This document shows positions 1 to 5,094 of a DNA stretch of 5,094 bases, one piece after another. The stretch is taken from assembly GCA_002402225.1 (NCBI GenBank), contig NVVM01000091.1:1585-6678 (forward strand), written 5' to 3'. Made by a program: the position numbers and the translations under genes. This DNA is from Alphaproteobacteria bacterium. GTDB lineage: Bacteria; Pseudomonadota; Alphaproteobacteria; Sphingomonadales; Emcibacteraceae. Each line of letters begins with the position of its first letter. Position 1 is the stretch's first letter. The notes under the pieces were generated by a model. It was not told the DNA's origin. It saw nothing but the letters and a program-made list of their open reading frames with translations, and searched no databases.

Positions 1-712
1 TAATCCGGGCGATGCCGCGCTGGAATATACCCCCAAGGGCAACACAGGCCGCTATTACGGGGATTTTTTTATTTGGCGCAGGGATCCCGCCTTCAAAGCC
101 TTCATGAGGGACTCGCCCATGCCCGAAATCGCGGCGCAGGTCATGGATTCCCAATGTTTAAACTTTTTTTATGATCAGCTTCTGGTGAAAGAGCCCAATA
201 CGGCGGAGCCAACTCCCTGGCATCAGGATTTATCCTATTGGCCCGTGCGGGGCAGTCAGGTTATATCCGTCTGGGTGCCTTTTGATCCGGCTAATGAGGA
301 AAGCGGGGTGGTGGTTTATGTGAAGGGGTCTCATAAATGGGGCAAGCTTTATGCCCCCCATACTTTTGGCGGCAAAACGGGTTTTGCGGATATATATGCC
401 AAAGCCGGATTAGAGGAACTGCCCGATATAGAAGCCGAAAGAGACAGGCATGAAATCCTCAGCTGGGAAATGCTGCCGGGGGATGTGTTAATTCACCACC
501 CTTTAACACTGCATTATGCCTCGGGCAATAAATCACCAACAGGACGGCGGCGGGGGCTGGCCCTGCGTTATTTGGGGGATGATGCAACCTTCGATAGCCG
601 GCCGGGTACCTTTCTGGAAAATAAGAAAGTGATGGATACGATCCCTGATATCACCCTTGCTGACGGGGACAGATTTTCCGGTGATTTATTCCCCCGTGTC
701 TGGCCGCGATAA
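1..712 (+). CDS. Phytanoyl-CoA dioxygenase (PhyH) family oxygenase, 5' end missing
   Basis: This is a non-haem Fe(II)/2-oxoglutarate-dependent oxygenase of the PhyH family, probably cytoplasmic. The reading frame is open from base 2, so the gene begins outside the window; the ATG at 104 is internal, because family-like sequence (GRYYGDFFIW) lies upstream of it. The visible part is 236 residues, most of a typical 250-300-residue member. The metal triad is present: H-Q-D at visible residues 74-76 (bases 221-229) gives the proximal His and Asp, and His171 (512-514) in a HPLTLHYASGN context gives the distal His. Arg182 follows the distal His by 11 residues, the spacing of the 2-oxoglutarate-binding Arg in human PHYH. 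The active site therefore looks intact. The substrate cannot be told: members act on acyl-CoAs, ectoine or various small molecules. The downstream genes give no metabolic hint, and a 93-nt gap suggests they form a separate unit. Confidence 0.9.
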   Translation, partial: NPGDAALEYTPKGNTGRYYGDFFIWRRDPAFKAFMRDSPMPEIAAQVMDSQCLNFFYDQLLVKEPNTAEPTPWHQDLSYWPVRGSQVISVWVPFDPANEESGVVVYVKGSHKWGKLYAPHTFGGKTGFADIYAKAGLEELPDIEAERDRHEILSWEMLPGDVLIHHPLTLHYASGNKSPTGRRRGLALRYLGDDATFDSRPGTFLENKKVMDTIPDITLADGDRFSGDLFPRVWPR

Positions 713-805
713 AAAATACGATTAATTCGAGATTTATCCGGAATGCTTGAACAGATGGGATTGGTCATATACAAAGGGATAGTAAATATTCCTCAGAGAT
801 AATAT
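713..805. other. Intergenic spacer between the PhyH-like gene and the HupE-like gene
   Basis: This 93-nt AT-rich spacer has no convincing terminator hairpin after the PhyH-like stop. A weak promoter-like pair can be drawn, TTGAAC at 747-752 and TATACA at 768-773, but the 15-nt spacing is short and each box matches only about four of six positions. I do not call it as a promoter. The start region of the next gene (AGAGATAATAT before ATG 806) lacks a strong Shine-Dalgarno sequence. Confidence 0.4.
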
Positions 806-1516
806 ATGATGCGAACACATATGCCAATCACCATTCTTTTCGGGGCGGTGATTTTTTTATTGATCACTTTGGGCTATGTGCCGGACGTTTTGGCGCACGG
901 TGTGACCGAAGGCGATAAAGGCTATATTCAGGAAAGTTCAGGCGTCCTGATCATGCCGTTCATTTATCTGGGCGCGAAGCATATGATGACGGGCTATGAT
1001 CATTTGCTGTTTCTCTTTGGGGTTATTTTCTTTCTCTATCGCCTTAAAGACATTGGCCTTTATGTGACATTATTTGCTGTCGGGCATATCATAACCCTGC
1101 TGTCCGGCACATTGATGCAGATCAGCATCAACGCCTATTTAATTGATGCCATTATCGGATTTTCCATTGTCTATAAGGCGCTTGATAATCTGGGCGCATT
1201 TCAACGCTGGTTCGGCTATCAGCCGGATACCAAAATAGCCACATTGATTTTTGGATTATTCCACGGCCTTGGTCTTGCGACGAAGATTCTGGAATATAAT
1301 GTCGCGGCAGATGGGTTGGTGCCTAATCTCATCGCCTTTAATGTGGGAGTGGAGATCGGACAAATTCTGGCGCTTGCCGTGATTCTGATTGCCATGGGGT
1401 TCTGGCGGCGATCTAAAGGATTTCTGAACCATGCCTATACGGCGAATGTGATTTTGATGGCCAGTGGTTTTTTGCTGGTCGGCTATCAAATGACCGGCTA
1501 TTTTGCTTCATCATAA
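806..1516 (+). CDS. HupE/UreJ family membrane protein, putative metal (Ni/Co) transporter
   Basis: This 236-residue inner-membrane protein resembles the HupE/UreJ family (the HupE_UreJ_2 type). Residues 8-30 form a hydrophobic signal peptide with a plausible cleavage after VLA (30|31), leaving His31-Gly at the mature N-terminus, a common HupE pattern. Family motifs follow in order: a His/Asp-rich segment at 55-71 (GAKHMMTGYDHLLFLFG; His59, Asp65, His66), GHIITL with His94, FGLFHGLGLA at 149-158 (His153) and FNVGVEIGQ at 178-186 (Glu183). About six hydrophobic segments follow the signal peptide, ending near residue 232. Characterised HupE and UreJ proteins take up nickel, and some relatives cobalt. 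The metal here is inferred from the family only, and no hydrogenase or urease gene is nearby. The next gene starts 18 nt after the stop, so the two are probably co-transcribed. ATG 809 or ATG 821 are alternative starts; 806 keeps the full signal peptide. Confidence 0.85.
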   Translation: MMRTHMPITILFGAVIFLLITLGYVPDVLAHGVTEGDKGYIQESSGVLIMPFIYLGAKHMMTGYDHLLFLFGVIFFLYRLKDIGLYVTLFAVGHIITLLSGTLMQISINAYLIDAIIGFSIVYKALDNLGAFQRWFGYQPDTKIATLIFGLFHGLGLATKILEYNVAADGLVPNLIAFNVGVEIGQILALAVILIAMGFWRRSKGFLNHAYTANVILMASGFLLVGYQMTGYFASS

Positions 1517-1521
1517 TTCTC

Positions 1522-1525
1522 AGGA
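1522..1525 (+). promoter_or_regulatory. Ribosome binding site of the membrane-anchor gene
   Basis: AGGA lies 9 nt before the ATG at 1535, within the 18-nt gap after the HupE-like gene. It is a clearer Shine-Dalgarno than that of the upstream gene and supports both the start and a shared transcript. Confidence 0.55.
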
Positions 1526-1534
1526 ATAAACATC

Positions 1535-2134
1535 ATGCATAACGTAAATATCCCTTCCGCATTAGAGCTGCCGTCGACGGGAAAACTCATCAAATCAACG
1601 ATTGCGGCTGCCGTGGCCGCCGGCGTTATACTGGTCAGCGTTGTTATGCCTGCCGAATATGGCATAGACCCGACGGGCATGGGAAAGATTCTGGGCTTGC
1701 AAAAAATGGGTGAAATAAAAACGTCTCTTGCCAAGGAGGCTGCGGCGGAGCTGGCAAAAGATACCGCGCTGAATGATGCGCCAGCCATCACAGCAGAAAA
1801 AACAGCAGACATTGGCGCTATCCTGACCCACGAAATGACGGTGACTCTGGCCGCCAATGAAAGCACCGAGATTAAACTTAAAATGAATAAGGACAGTCAA
1901 GTCCGCTATTCCTGGGCGACTGATCAGGGGGCCGTCTTTTTTGACAAGCATGCAGATTCTGCGGATATTGATTATCATATTTACAACAAAGGCACGGATC
2001 AAAAAAAGGAGGGCACTCTTACGGCCGCCTTTGACGGCAGCCACGGCTGGTACTGGAAAAACCGCACGGCAGAGCCCATGACCATCACTCTGAAAACCAC
2101 CGGCAAATATTTTAATATTCAAGAAATGAATTAA
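1535..2134 (+). CDS. Single-pass membrane-anchored protein of unknown function, paired with HupE-like gene
   Basis: This 199-residue protein resembles proteins that databases call simply 'transmembrane anchor protein'; no biochemical role is known to me. A short N-terminal tail (1-18, with ELPSTGKL) precedes one transmembrane helix at about 20-38. A motif that looks conserved follows at 39-55 (PAEYGIDPTGMGKILGL), then an Ala/Lys/Glu-rich, probably helical linker (60-90). The C-terminal domain (about 98-195) looks beta-rich, alternates polar and hydrophobic residues, and contains YSWATD (125-130), several His/Asp (His139, Asp141, Asp144, Asp146, His148) and GSHGWYWKN (168-176). It ends like a small beta-sandwich, comparable in outline to GOLD-type domains, though that comparison is only impression. 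The C-terminal domain is probably periplasmic. Adjacency to the HupE-like permease suggests an accessory or substrate-binding partner. The gene ends 12 nt before the convergent queE stop, with no visible terminator. Confidence 0.8.
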   Translation: MHNVNIPSALELPSTGKLIKSTIAAAVAAGVILVSVVMPAEYGIDPTGMGKILGLQKMGEIKTSLAKEAAAELAKDTALNDAPAITAEKTADIGAILTHEMTVTLAANESTEIKLKMNKDSQVRYSWATDQGAVFFDKHADSADIDYHIYNKGTDQKKEGTLTAAFDGSHGWYWKNRTAEPMTITLKTTGKYFNIQEMN

Positions 2135-2146
2135 TAGGTCTTGCCC

Positions 2147-2788
2147 CTAAGCTATGCCCAGAATTTTATGGGTTTGCAGGCTAAGGCGCCATTTGGGGTG
2201 ATCGCGGCAATATTGAACGGCGGCTTTGGTGTGATCTTTGCCCTTTTCATCAAGGGGCTGAAGGTAGAAATTCTTGAAATTCAGATGGGCCACATCCTCG
2301 GGCCTTACGTTTTCCTGCGGATAGACCAGTTTTAATTCATCGCCCGTGACCTGCACCAGCTTATCCAGATTTTTCGGACTGACGCAGACCCAATCAAGCT
2401 CGGGCGGGCAGGGCAGGCTGCCGTTGGTTTCGGCCGCGACCTCAAAACCTGCGGCTTGAAAGGCTTTTATCAGAGGGGGATCCAGCTGCATTAACGGCTC
2501 ACCGCCGGTGCAAACGATAAAAGGAGAAGCCTCGGGCTCATCAGTGTTATCATCCCAGAGTTTGCGGGCCGCCCCGGCCAAATCTTCGGGTTTTTTGAAT
2601 TTCCCGCCGCCTATCCCGTTCGTGCCGATAAAGTCGGTATCACAGAAGCTGCAATCGGCAGCGGCGCGATCTTTTTCAAGGCCCGACCAGAAATTACAGC
2701 CAGCAAAGCGGCAAAATACCGCCGCGCGGCCCGTATGGCGGCCTTCGCCTTGAAGGGTATGGAATATTTCTTTGACACTATAGGTCAT
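2147..2788 (-). CDS. queE: 7-carboxy-7-deazaguanine synthase QueE (radical SAM)
   Basis: QueE is a radical S-adenosylmethionine enzyme that rearranges 6-carboxy-5,6,7,8-tetrahydropterin to 7-carboxy-7-deazaguanine, the ring contraction step of preQ0 and queuosine synthesis in the cytoplasm. The protein has 213 residues, normal for the family. It starts with the typical [12 protein letters not shown] (5-16). The iron-sulfur cluster cysteines are Cys31, Cys46 and Cys49, giving the CX14CX2C spacing found in a known QueE subgroup (for example Burkholderia) in place of the standard radical SAM CX3CX2C. TGGEP (94-98), ETNG (120-123), SPK (137-139), LQP (176-178) and a terminal QTHKILGI are family features. 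The ATG overlaps the queC stop as ATGA. I see no good Shine-Dalgarno before it, so translation is probably coupled to queC. Confidence 0.96.
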   Translation of the reverse strand: MTYSVKEIFHTLQGEGRHTGRAAVFCRFAGCNFWSGLEKDRAAADCSFCDTDFIGTNGIGGGKFKKPEDLAGAARKLWDDNTDEPEASPFIVCTGGEPLMQLDPPLIKAFQAAGFEVAAETNGSLPCPPELDWVCVSPKNLDKLVQVTGDELKLVYPQENVRPEDVAHLNFKNFYLQPLDEKGKDHTKAAVQYCRDHPKWRLSLQTHKILGIA

Positions 2789-3501
2789 TGATAAGCAACA
2801 GGATCAGTATGCCCAGCCTCCCGAAAGCCTTTTAGCCGCAGATGGCAAGCATCGCACTGGCCGCAGGATATGCCATTTTCATCCGGGTCATAGCAGCTGG
2901 TGGTCAGGCTGTAATCAACGCCAAGTTCCAAACCTTTGCGCACAATATCCGCCTTGGTCATGTCGATCAGCGGGGTGTGAATTTTAAGTCTGCTATCGCC
3001 CTCAACCCCGCTTTTGGTGGCAAGATTGGCCATGATTTCATAGGCCTTGATATATTCGGGGCGGCAATCGGGATAGCCACTGAAATCCAGAGCATTCACC
3101 CCGATAAAAATGTCGCTTGCCCCTTGGGTCTCGGCAAAGGCCAGAGCAAAGGACAGAAATATGGTATTGCGGGCAGGAACATATGTCACAGGAATATCAC
3201 TGGTTGTGTCTTTGGTCATCTCTTTAATGATTTCGGGGCAGCTGGGGCTTTTGGGCACATCAATATCAGCGGTCAGCGCCGATCCGCCAAATATACGCAG
3301 GTCAATCTTTGCCGTTACATGATGTGTCAGGCCCATAACCTTGGCCACCCGCGCGGCGGCCTTTAGCTCGATCGTATGGCGCTGGCCGTAATCAAAACTC
3401 AAGCCCACAACATCAAATCCTTGCGCTTTGGCAATGGCCGCGCAGGTTGTGGAATCAAGGCCGCCGCTCAGCAGCAGGACAGCTTTTTTATTCTGGGTCA
3501 T
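2785..3501 (-). CDS. queC: 7-cyano-7-deazaguanine (preQ0) synthase QueC
   Basis: QueC uses ATP and ammonia to turn 7-carboxy-7-deazaguanine into the nitrile preQ0, the step directly after QueE. With the start chosen here the protein has 238 residues, close to the usual 220-240. The PP-loop ATP-binding motif SGGLDST is at 12-18, FDYGQRH at 36-42, and [11 protein letters not shown] at 107-117. Four cysteines (Cys203, Cys213, Cys216, Cys219) form the C-terminal zinc site in the pattern SCY...SCGQCDAC. The frame continues upstream to an ATG at 3576, but those 25 extra residues are Lys/Tyr/His-rich, lie on the tandem repeats, and precede the beta-strand that normally opens QueC. ATG 3499-3501 has a weak AGAAGA (3512-3517) 10 nt before it. 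The gene overlaps queE by four bases, forming a queC-queE operon. Confidence 0.96.
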   Translation of the reverse strand: MTQNKKAVLLLSGGLDSTTCAAIAKAQGFDVVGLSFDYGQRHTIELKAAARVAKVMGLTHHVTAKIDLRIFGGSALTADIDVPKSPSCPEIIKEMTKDTTSDIPVTYVPARNTIFLSFALAFAETQGASDIFIGVNALDFSGYPDCRPEYIKAYEIMANLATKSGVEGDSRLKIHTPLIDMTKADIVRKGLELGVDYSLTTSCYDPDENGISCGQCDACHLRLKGFREAGHTDPVAYQ

Positions 3502-3526
3502 ATTTGTCTTATCTTCTTTAAATTTA

Positions 3527-3571
3527 TATTTATGCTGCACATAAGGAAACATGTATTTATGCTTCACATAA
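3527..3571. repeat. Tandem 18-bp direct repeats with internal dyad, candidate operator
   Basis: Two copies of an 18-bp sequence, TATTTATGCTGCACATAA (3527-3544) and TATTTATGCTTCACATAA (3554-3571), differ at one base and are spaced 27 bp start to start. Each contains an inverted repeat TTATG-N5-CATAA (3530-3544 and 3557-3571), the form expected for a dimeric DNA-binding protein. They lie 26 bases upstream of the queC start, in the spacer between queC and the divergent DUF2889 gene. A TATAAA (minus strand, 3523-3528) just inside the queC-proximal copy would place that copy in a promoter spacer. The sites do not resemble NrdR, CRP/FNR or LexA boxes as I know them. The regulator is unknown, and repression of queCE is an inference from position. 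Confidence 0.5.
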
Positions 3572-3599
3572 CGCAAAAATAAGTCTAGTACCAGATTCT

Positions 3600-3605
3600 A
3601 TTATA
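3600..3605 (-). promoter_or_regulatory. Possible -10 element for queC-queE
   Basis: The minus strand reads TATAAT here, a perfect -10 hexamer. No good -35 box is found 16-18 nt upstream (the region reads TTCTCC or similar), so the call is weak. If used, the transcript would start near 3593 and carry a leader of about 90 nt containing both 18-bp repeats. On the plus strand the overlapping TATTAT (3599-3604) could serve the DUF2889 gene. Confidence 0.3.
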
Positions 3606-3620
3606 AAACAGCGTTATTTT

Positions 3621-3627
3621 AGGGAGA
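3621..3627 (+). promoter_or_regulatory. Ribosome binding site of the DUF2889 gene
   Basis: AGGGAGA sits 5 nt before the ATG at 3633. It is a good Shine-Dalgarno and fixes the start of the DUF2889 protein. Confidence 0.6.
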
Positions 3628-3632
3628 ATCCC

Positions 3633-4190
3633 ATGCCTTTGTCAAAAGCTGCCGCGCGAAAGCCCCTGCATACCCGTTCTATCACCTGTGATGGTTATGA
3701 ACGCGAAGACGGCCTGTGGGATATTGAGGCCCGCATGGAAGACATCAAGCATTACGCCTTTGACAATAAATTCAGGGGCAAGGTGGATGCGGGCGTGCCG
3801 CTTCACGAGATGTATTTACGCCTGACCTTGAATGATGACCTTATGGTAAAGGATGTGGAAGCCCAAATGGATCATGTGCCCTTTATGGGCTGTTCTGATA
3901 TTGCGGTGGATTACCGCAAACTTATCGGGGTTAAGATCGGTGTCGGTTGGCGCCGCGCCATCAAGTCGCGTCTTGGCGGCATTTCGGGTTGCACGCATTT
4001 AACGGAATTGCTGCCTGTCATGGCAACCGTTGCCATTCAAACCATTATGCCCGTCATAATGAAGCGCCGCAGGGAAGAAAAAAAGGATACCAGGAAAGCT
4101 CGCCCGCCAATGCTGGATAGCTGCCATAGCTGGGCCTCGGACGGCCCCAATGTGAAGGAATTTGCCCCGGACTTCTACACCGGAGATTAG
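3633..4190 (+). CDS. DUF2889 family protein
   Basis: This 185-residue protein matches the DUF2889 family throughout; its biochemical function is unknown to me. Recognisable features in order are LHTR (12-15), YEREDGLWDIE (22-32), a DIKHY segment (37-41), RGK (48-50), GVPLHEM (54-60) followed by the strand YLRLTLNDDL (61-70), PFMGC (83-87), GCTHLTEL (119-126) and the tail LDSCHSWASDGP (161-172) with KEFAPDFYTG near the end. The conserved His58, Cys87, Cys120, His122 and Cys164 could bind metal or act in catalysis, but that is speculation. No signal peptide or membrane segment is seen, so it is probably cytoplasmic. It is transcribed divergently from queC and converges on the DUF4169 gene. Its last 25 bases are duplicated just downstream. 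Confidence 0.88.
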   Translation: MPLSKAAARKPLHTRSITCDGYEREDGLWDIEARMEDIKHYAFDNKFRGKVDAGVPLHEMYLRLTLNDDLMVKDVEAQMDHVPFMGCSDIAVDYRKLIGVKIGVGWRRAIKSRLGGISGCTHLTELLPVMATVAIQTIMPVIMKRRREEKKDTRKARPPMLDSCHSWASDGPNVKEFAPDFYTGD

Positions 4191-4215
4191 CCCGGACTTC
4201 TATACTGGAGATTAG
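4166..4215. repeat. 25-bp tandem duplication at convergent stop codons
   Basis: Copy 1 (4166-4190) is the 3' end of the DUF2889 gene including its TAG. Copy 2 (4191-4215) follows directly and differs at two positions, both C to T (TACACCGG versus TATACTGG). Copy 2 contains the TAA stop of the DUF4169 gene (4212-4214 on the minus strand). In a single-copy ancestor, the TTAG at the repeat end would have given both genes their stop codons with a two-base overlap. The duplication separates them by 21 nt. The unit is not a multiple of three. No stable hairpin is formed, so it is not an obvious terminator. Confidence 0.85.
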
Positions 4216-4409
4216 GGGGTGTCTTTATCATCCTTATCGGAAATTTTATGGGCGTCCAGATGATCTTCTAAGGCCTTTTTTTCTTTTTTGATGACGCGTT
4301 TCGTCGATTTTTTCTGGCCAAATTTGACCCGGTTCTCGTCGGCCTGTTTTTCCTGTTTTATTTTGGCGATTTTTTTGCCGGCTTTATTGAAATTAATGAT
4401 GTTCGCCAT
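4212..4409 (-). CDS. DUF4169 family small basic protein
   Basis: This small Lys-rich protein of 65 residues matches DUF4169, a short family of unknown function found mostly in alphaproteobacteria. It opens with MANIINFNKAGKKIAK, corresponding to the family's start with Ile-Asn-Leu followed by basic residues. It then has the ENRVKFG motif (25-31), a long charged helix or coiled-coil-like region (32-50), and HLDAHKIS (50-57), the usual ending. The Asp/Lys tail (58-65) is extra. The start is set at 4409 and not at the ATG at 4442, because AAGGA (4418-4422) lies 8 nt upstream, the family begins at this Met, and a -10 element covers the longer start. The protein is probably cytoplasmic; nucleic-acid binding is possible from the charge but unproven. 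It lies divergent from uvrB. Confidence 0.85.
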   Translation of the reverse strand: MANIINFNKAGKKIAKIKQEKQADENRVKFGQKKSTKRVIKKEKKALEDHLDAHKISDKDDKDTP

Positions 4410-4432
4410 CCTGATATCCTTTAGCTTTGGCC

Positions 4433-4441
4433 AGTATACCA
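4433..4441 (-). promoter_or_regulatory. Extended -10 promoter for the DUF4169 gene
   Basis: The minus strand reads TGGTATACT: a TG dinucleotide one base upstream of TATACT (five of six matches to TATAAT). Extended -10 promoters can work with a poor -35, and none is obvious here. Transcription would start near 4426, giving a short leader with the AAGGA ribosome site before ATG 4409. This also argues against the upstream ATG at 4442. Confidence 0.4.
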
Positions 4442-4465
4442 CATATTATCACCGATTAGATTAAT

Positions 4466-4471
4466 TATAAT
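4466..4471 (+). promoter_or_regulatory. Possible -10 element for uvrB
   Basis: A perfect TATAAT lies 60 nt before the uvrB ATG. The bases 16-18 nt upstream (around 4442-4449) do not resemble TTGACA. The predicted transcript would start near 4478 and include the LexA-like repeat at 4498-4512. Confidence 0.35.
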
Positions 4472-4497
4472 TTTACGCTCCTGAAAAAACCTGATAA

Positions 4498-4512
4498 GAA
4501 CAAAAGGGAAAC
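4498..4512 (+). promoter_or_regulatory. Degenerate LexA-like direct repeat upstream of uvrB
   Basis: GAAC-N7-AAAC (GTTT-N7-GTTC on the other strand) matches seven of eight fixed positions of the alphaproteobacterial SOS box GTTC-N7-GTTC / GAAC-N7-GAAC. It lies 19 nt before the uvrB start. A single mismatch in AT-rich DNA can occur by chance, so this is only a candidate operator. Confidence 0.3.
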
Positions 4513-4531
4513 CTTTGGCAGAAAATATTTT

Positions 4532-5094
4532 ATGACCCATATAAAAACAGAAGGCGGCATTGCCTTTAAACTGCAATCGGATTTTGAACCCTCCGGCGAT
4601 CAGCCCCAGGCCATTGAAAAACTTGTGGCAGGCATTACGCAAGGGCTTGCGGATCAGGTGTTGCTGGGGGTCACGGGCTCGGGCAAGACATATACCATGG
4701 CAAAGGTCATTGAACATACCCAAAGACCGGCCCTGATTATGGCCCATAATAAAACGCTGGCGGCTCAGTTATATAGTGAGATGAAGTCATTCTTTCCGGA
4801 TAATGCGGTGGAATATTTTGTGTCTTATTATGACTATTATCAGCCAGAGGCTTATGTGCCGCGCTCTGATACCTATATCGAAAAAGACGCCAGTATCAAC
4901 GAACAGATTGACCGTATGCGCCATGCCGCGACAAGGGCGGTTTTTGAGCGGGATGACGTGATCATCATTGCCAGCGTCTCTTGCATCTATGGTATGGGCT
5001 CGCCGGAAACCTATCTTGAAATGACCATTCCCTTTGAGGTGGGCATGATGATAGACCAACGGGAACTCCTGCGCCGCATGGTTGAATTGCATTA
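4532..5094 (+). CDS. uvrB: Excinuclease ABC subunit B (UvrB), N-terminal part
   Basis: UvrB is the damage-verifying helicase-like core of the UvrABC nucleotide excision repair complex. UvrA loads it on DNA and it recruits UvrC. The first 187 residues are visible and the frame is open at the right edge; full proteins are about 670 residues or longer. Features are PSGDQPQAI (20-28), Walker A GVTGSGKT (46-53, Lys52), [11 protein letters not shown] (71-81), the beta-hairpin that clamps DNA with tyrosines in [13 protein letters not shown] (98-110), [13 protein letters not shown] (115-127) and IASVSCIYG (146-154). ATG 4532 is the only plausible start, since upstream in frame there is no ATG or GTG before a TAG at 4457. 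No clear Shine-Dalgarno precedes it; AAAGGG at 4503-4508 is too far away. It is divergent from the DUF4169 gene. Confidence 0.97.
   Translation, partial: MTHIKTEGGIAFKLQSDFEPSGDQPQAIEKLVAGITQGLADQVLLGVTGSGKTYTMAKVIEHTQRPALIMAHNKTLAAQLYSEMKSFFPDNAVEYFVSYYDYYQPEAYVPRSDTYIEKDASINEQIDRMRHAATRAVFERDDVIIIASVSCIYGMGSPETYLEMTIPFEVGMMIDQRELLRRMVELH

Noticed and set aside
568..774. A 68-residue minus-strand frame over the end of the PhyH-like gene
   Set aside because: It is antisense to the conserved region that follows the distal His, and has no ribosome site or family resemblance.
1498..2122. Long minus-strand open frames (122 and 175 residues) opposite the membrane-anchor gene
   Set aside because: They are antisense to a gene with recognisable membrane topology, have no family features, and their starts lie inside that gene.
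2127..2160. A terminator between the membrane-anchor gene and queE
   Set aside because: Only 12 nt separate the stop codons, and neither flank shows a GC-rich hairpin followed by a T-run.
2141..2335. A 64-residue plus-strand frame after the membrane-anchor gene
   Set aside because: It overlaps the conserved 3' end of queE, lacks a good ribosome site, and has no recognisable sequence.
2842..3366. A 174-residue plus-strand frame opposite queC
   Set aside because: The queC frame carries the intact PP-loop and zinc site, so this frame is a shadow of it without recognisable motifs.
3502..3632. A preQ1 riboswitch in the queC leader
   Set aside because: I looked for the short GC hairpin with an A-rich tail typical of preQ1-I and found none. 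The leader is dominated by the AT-rich repeats.
4166..4215. A bidirectional terminator between the DUF2889 and DUF4169 genes
   Set aside because: CCGG segments could pair over only four bases and there is no T-run in either direction. The feature is better explained as a tandem duplication.
4421..5092. Minus-strand frames (108 and 101 residues) opposite uvrB
   Set aside because: The plus strand encodes unmistakable UvrB here, including Walker A and the tyrosine hairpin, and the antisense frames show no family features.

Overview
The window looks like chromosomal DNA of a proteobacterium with moderate GC. I favour an alphaproteobacterium, because a DUF4169 protein is present (mostly alphaproteobacterial as I know the family) and because the UvrB N-terminus has an alphaproteobacterial flavour. 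This placement is inference. There is no tRNA, rRNA, CRISPR array, insertion sequence, integrase or phage gene in view. The genes are tightly packed, with no gene-free stretch above about 130 bases.

Left part (1-2134, all + strand): the 3' part of a phytanoyl-CoA dioxygenase (PhyH)-like Fe(II)/2-oxoglutarate oxygenase is followed, after a 93-nt gap, by a two-gene unit. The first gene encodes a HupE/UreJ-type membrane protein. The second, 18 nt downstream, encodes a single-span membrane-anchored protein with an extracytoplasmic C-terminal domain. HupE/UreJ proteins are linked to nickel or cobalt uptake, but no hydrogenase, urease or other nickel enzyme is visible here.

Middle (2147-3501, - strand): queC and queE overlap by four bases (ATGA) and form an operon for the last two steps of preQ0 synthesis. 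QueE makes 7-carboxy-7-deazaguanine and QueC converts it to preQ0, the precursor of queuosine in tRNA. The earlier (FolE, QueD) and later (QueF, Tgt, QueA) steps are not in the window. The operon runs convergently into the membrane-anchor gene with only 12 nt between stop codons.

Right part (3501-5094): a 131-nt divergent spacer separates queC from a DUF2889 gene. It holds two near-identical 18-bp direct repeats, each with internal dyad symmetry (TTATG-N5-CATAA), which look like a tandem operator. The DUF2889 gene converges on a small DUF4169 gene. A 25-bp tandem duplication lies at this junction, and each copy carries one of the two stop codons. Divergent from DUF4169 is the start of uvrB (nucleotide excision repair), which runs off the right edge. 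Its leader has a perfect TATAAT and a one-mismatch LexA-like direct repeat.

I see no clear new defence or mobile system. The most interesting items are the HupE-like/anchor gene pair, the tandem dyad repeats upstream of queC, and the stop-codon-splitting duplication.
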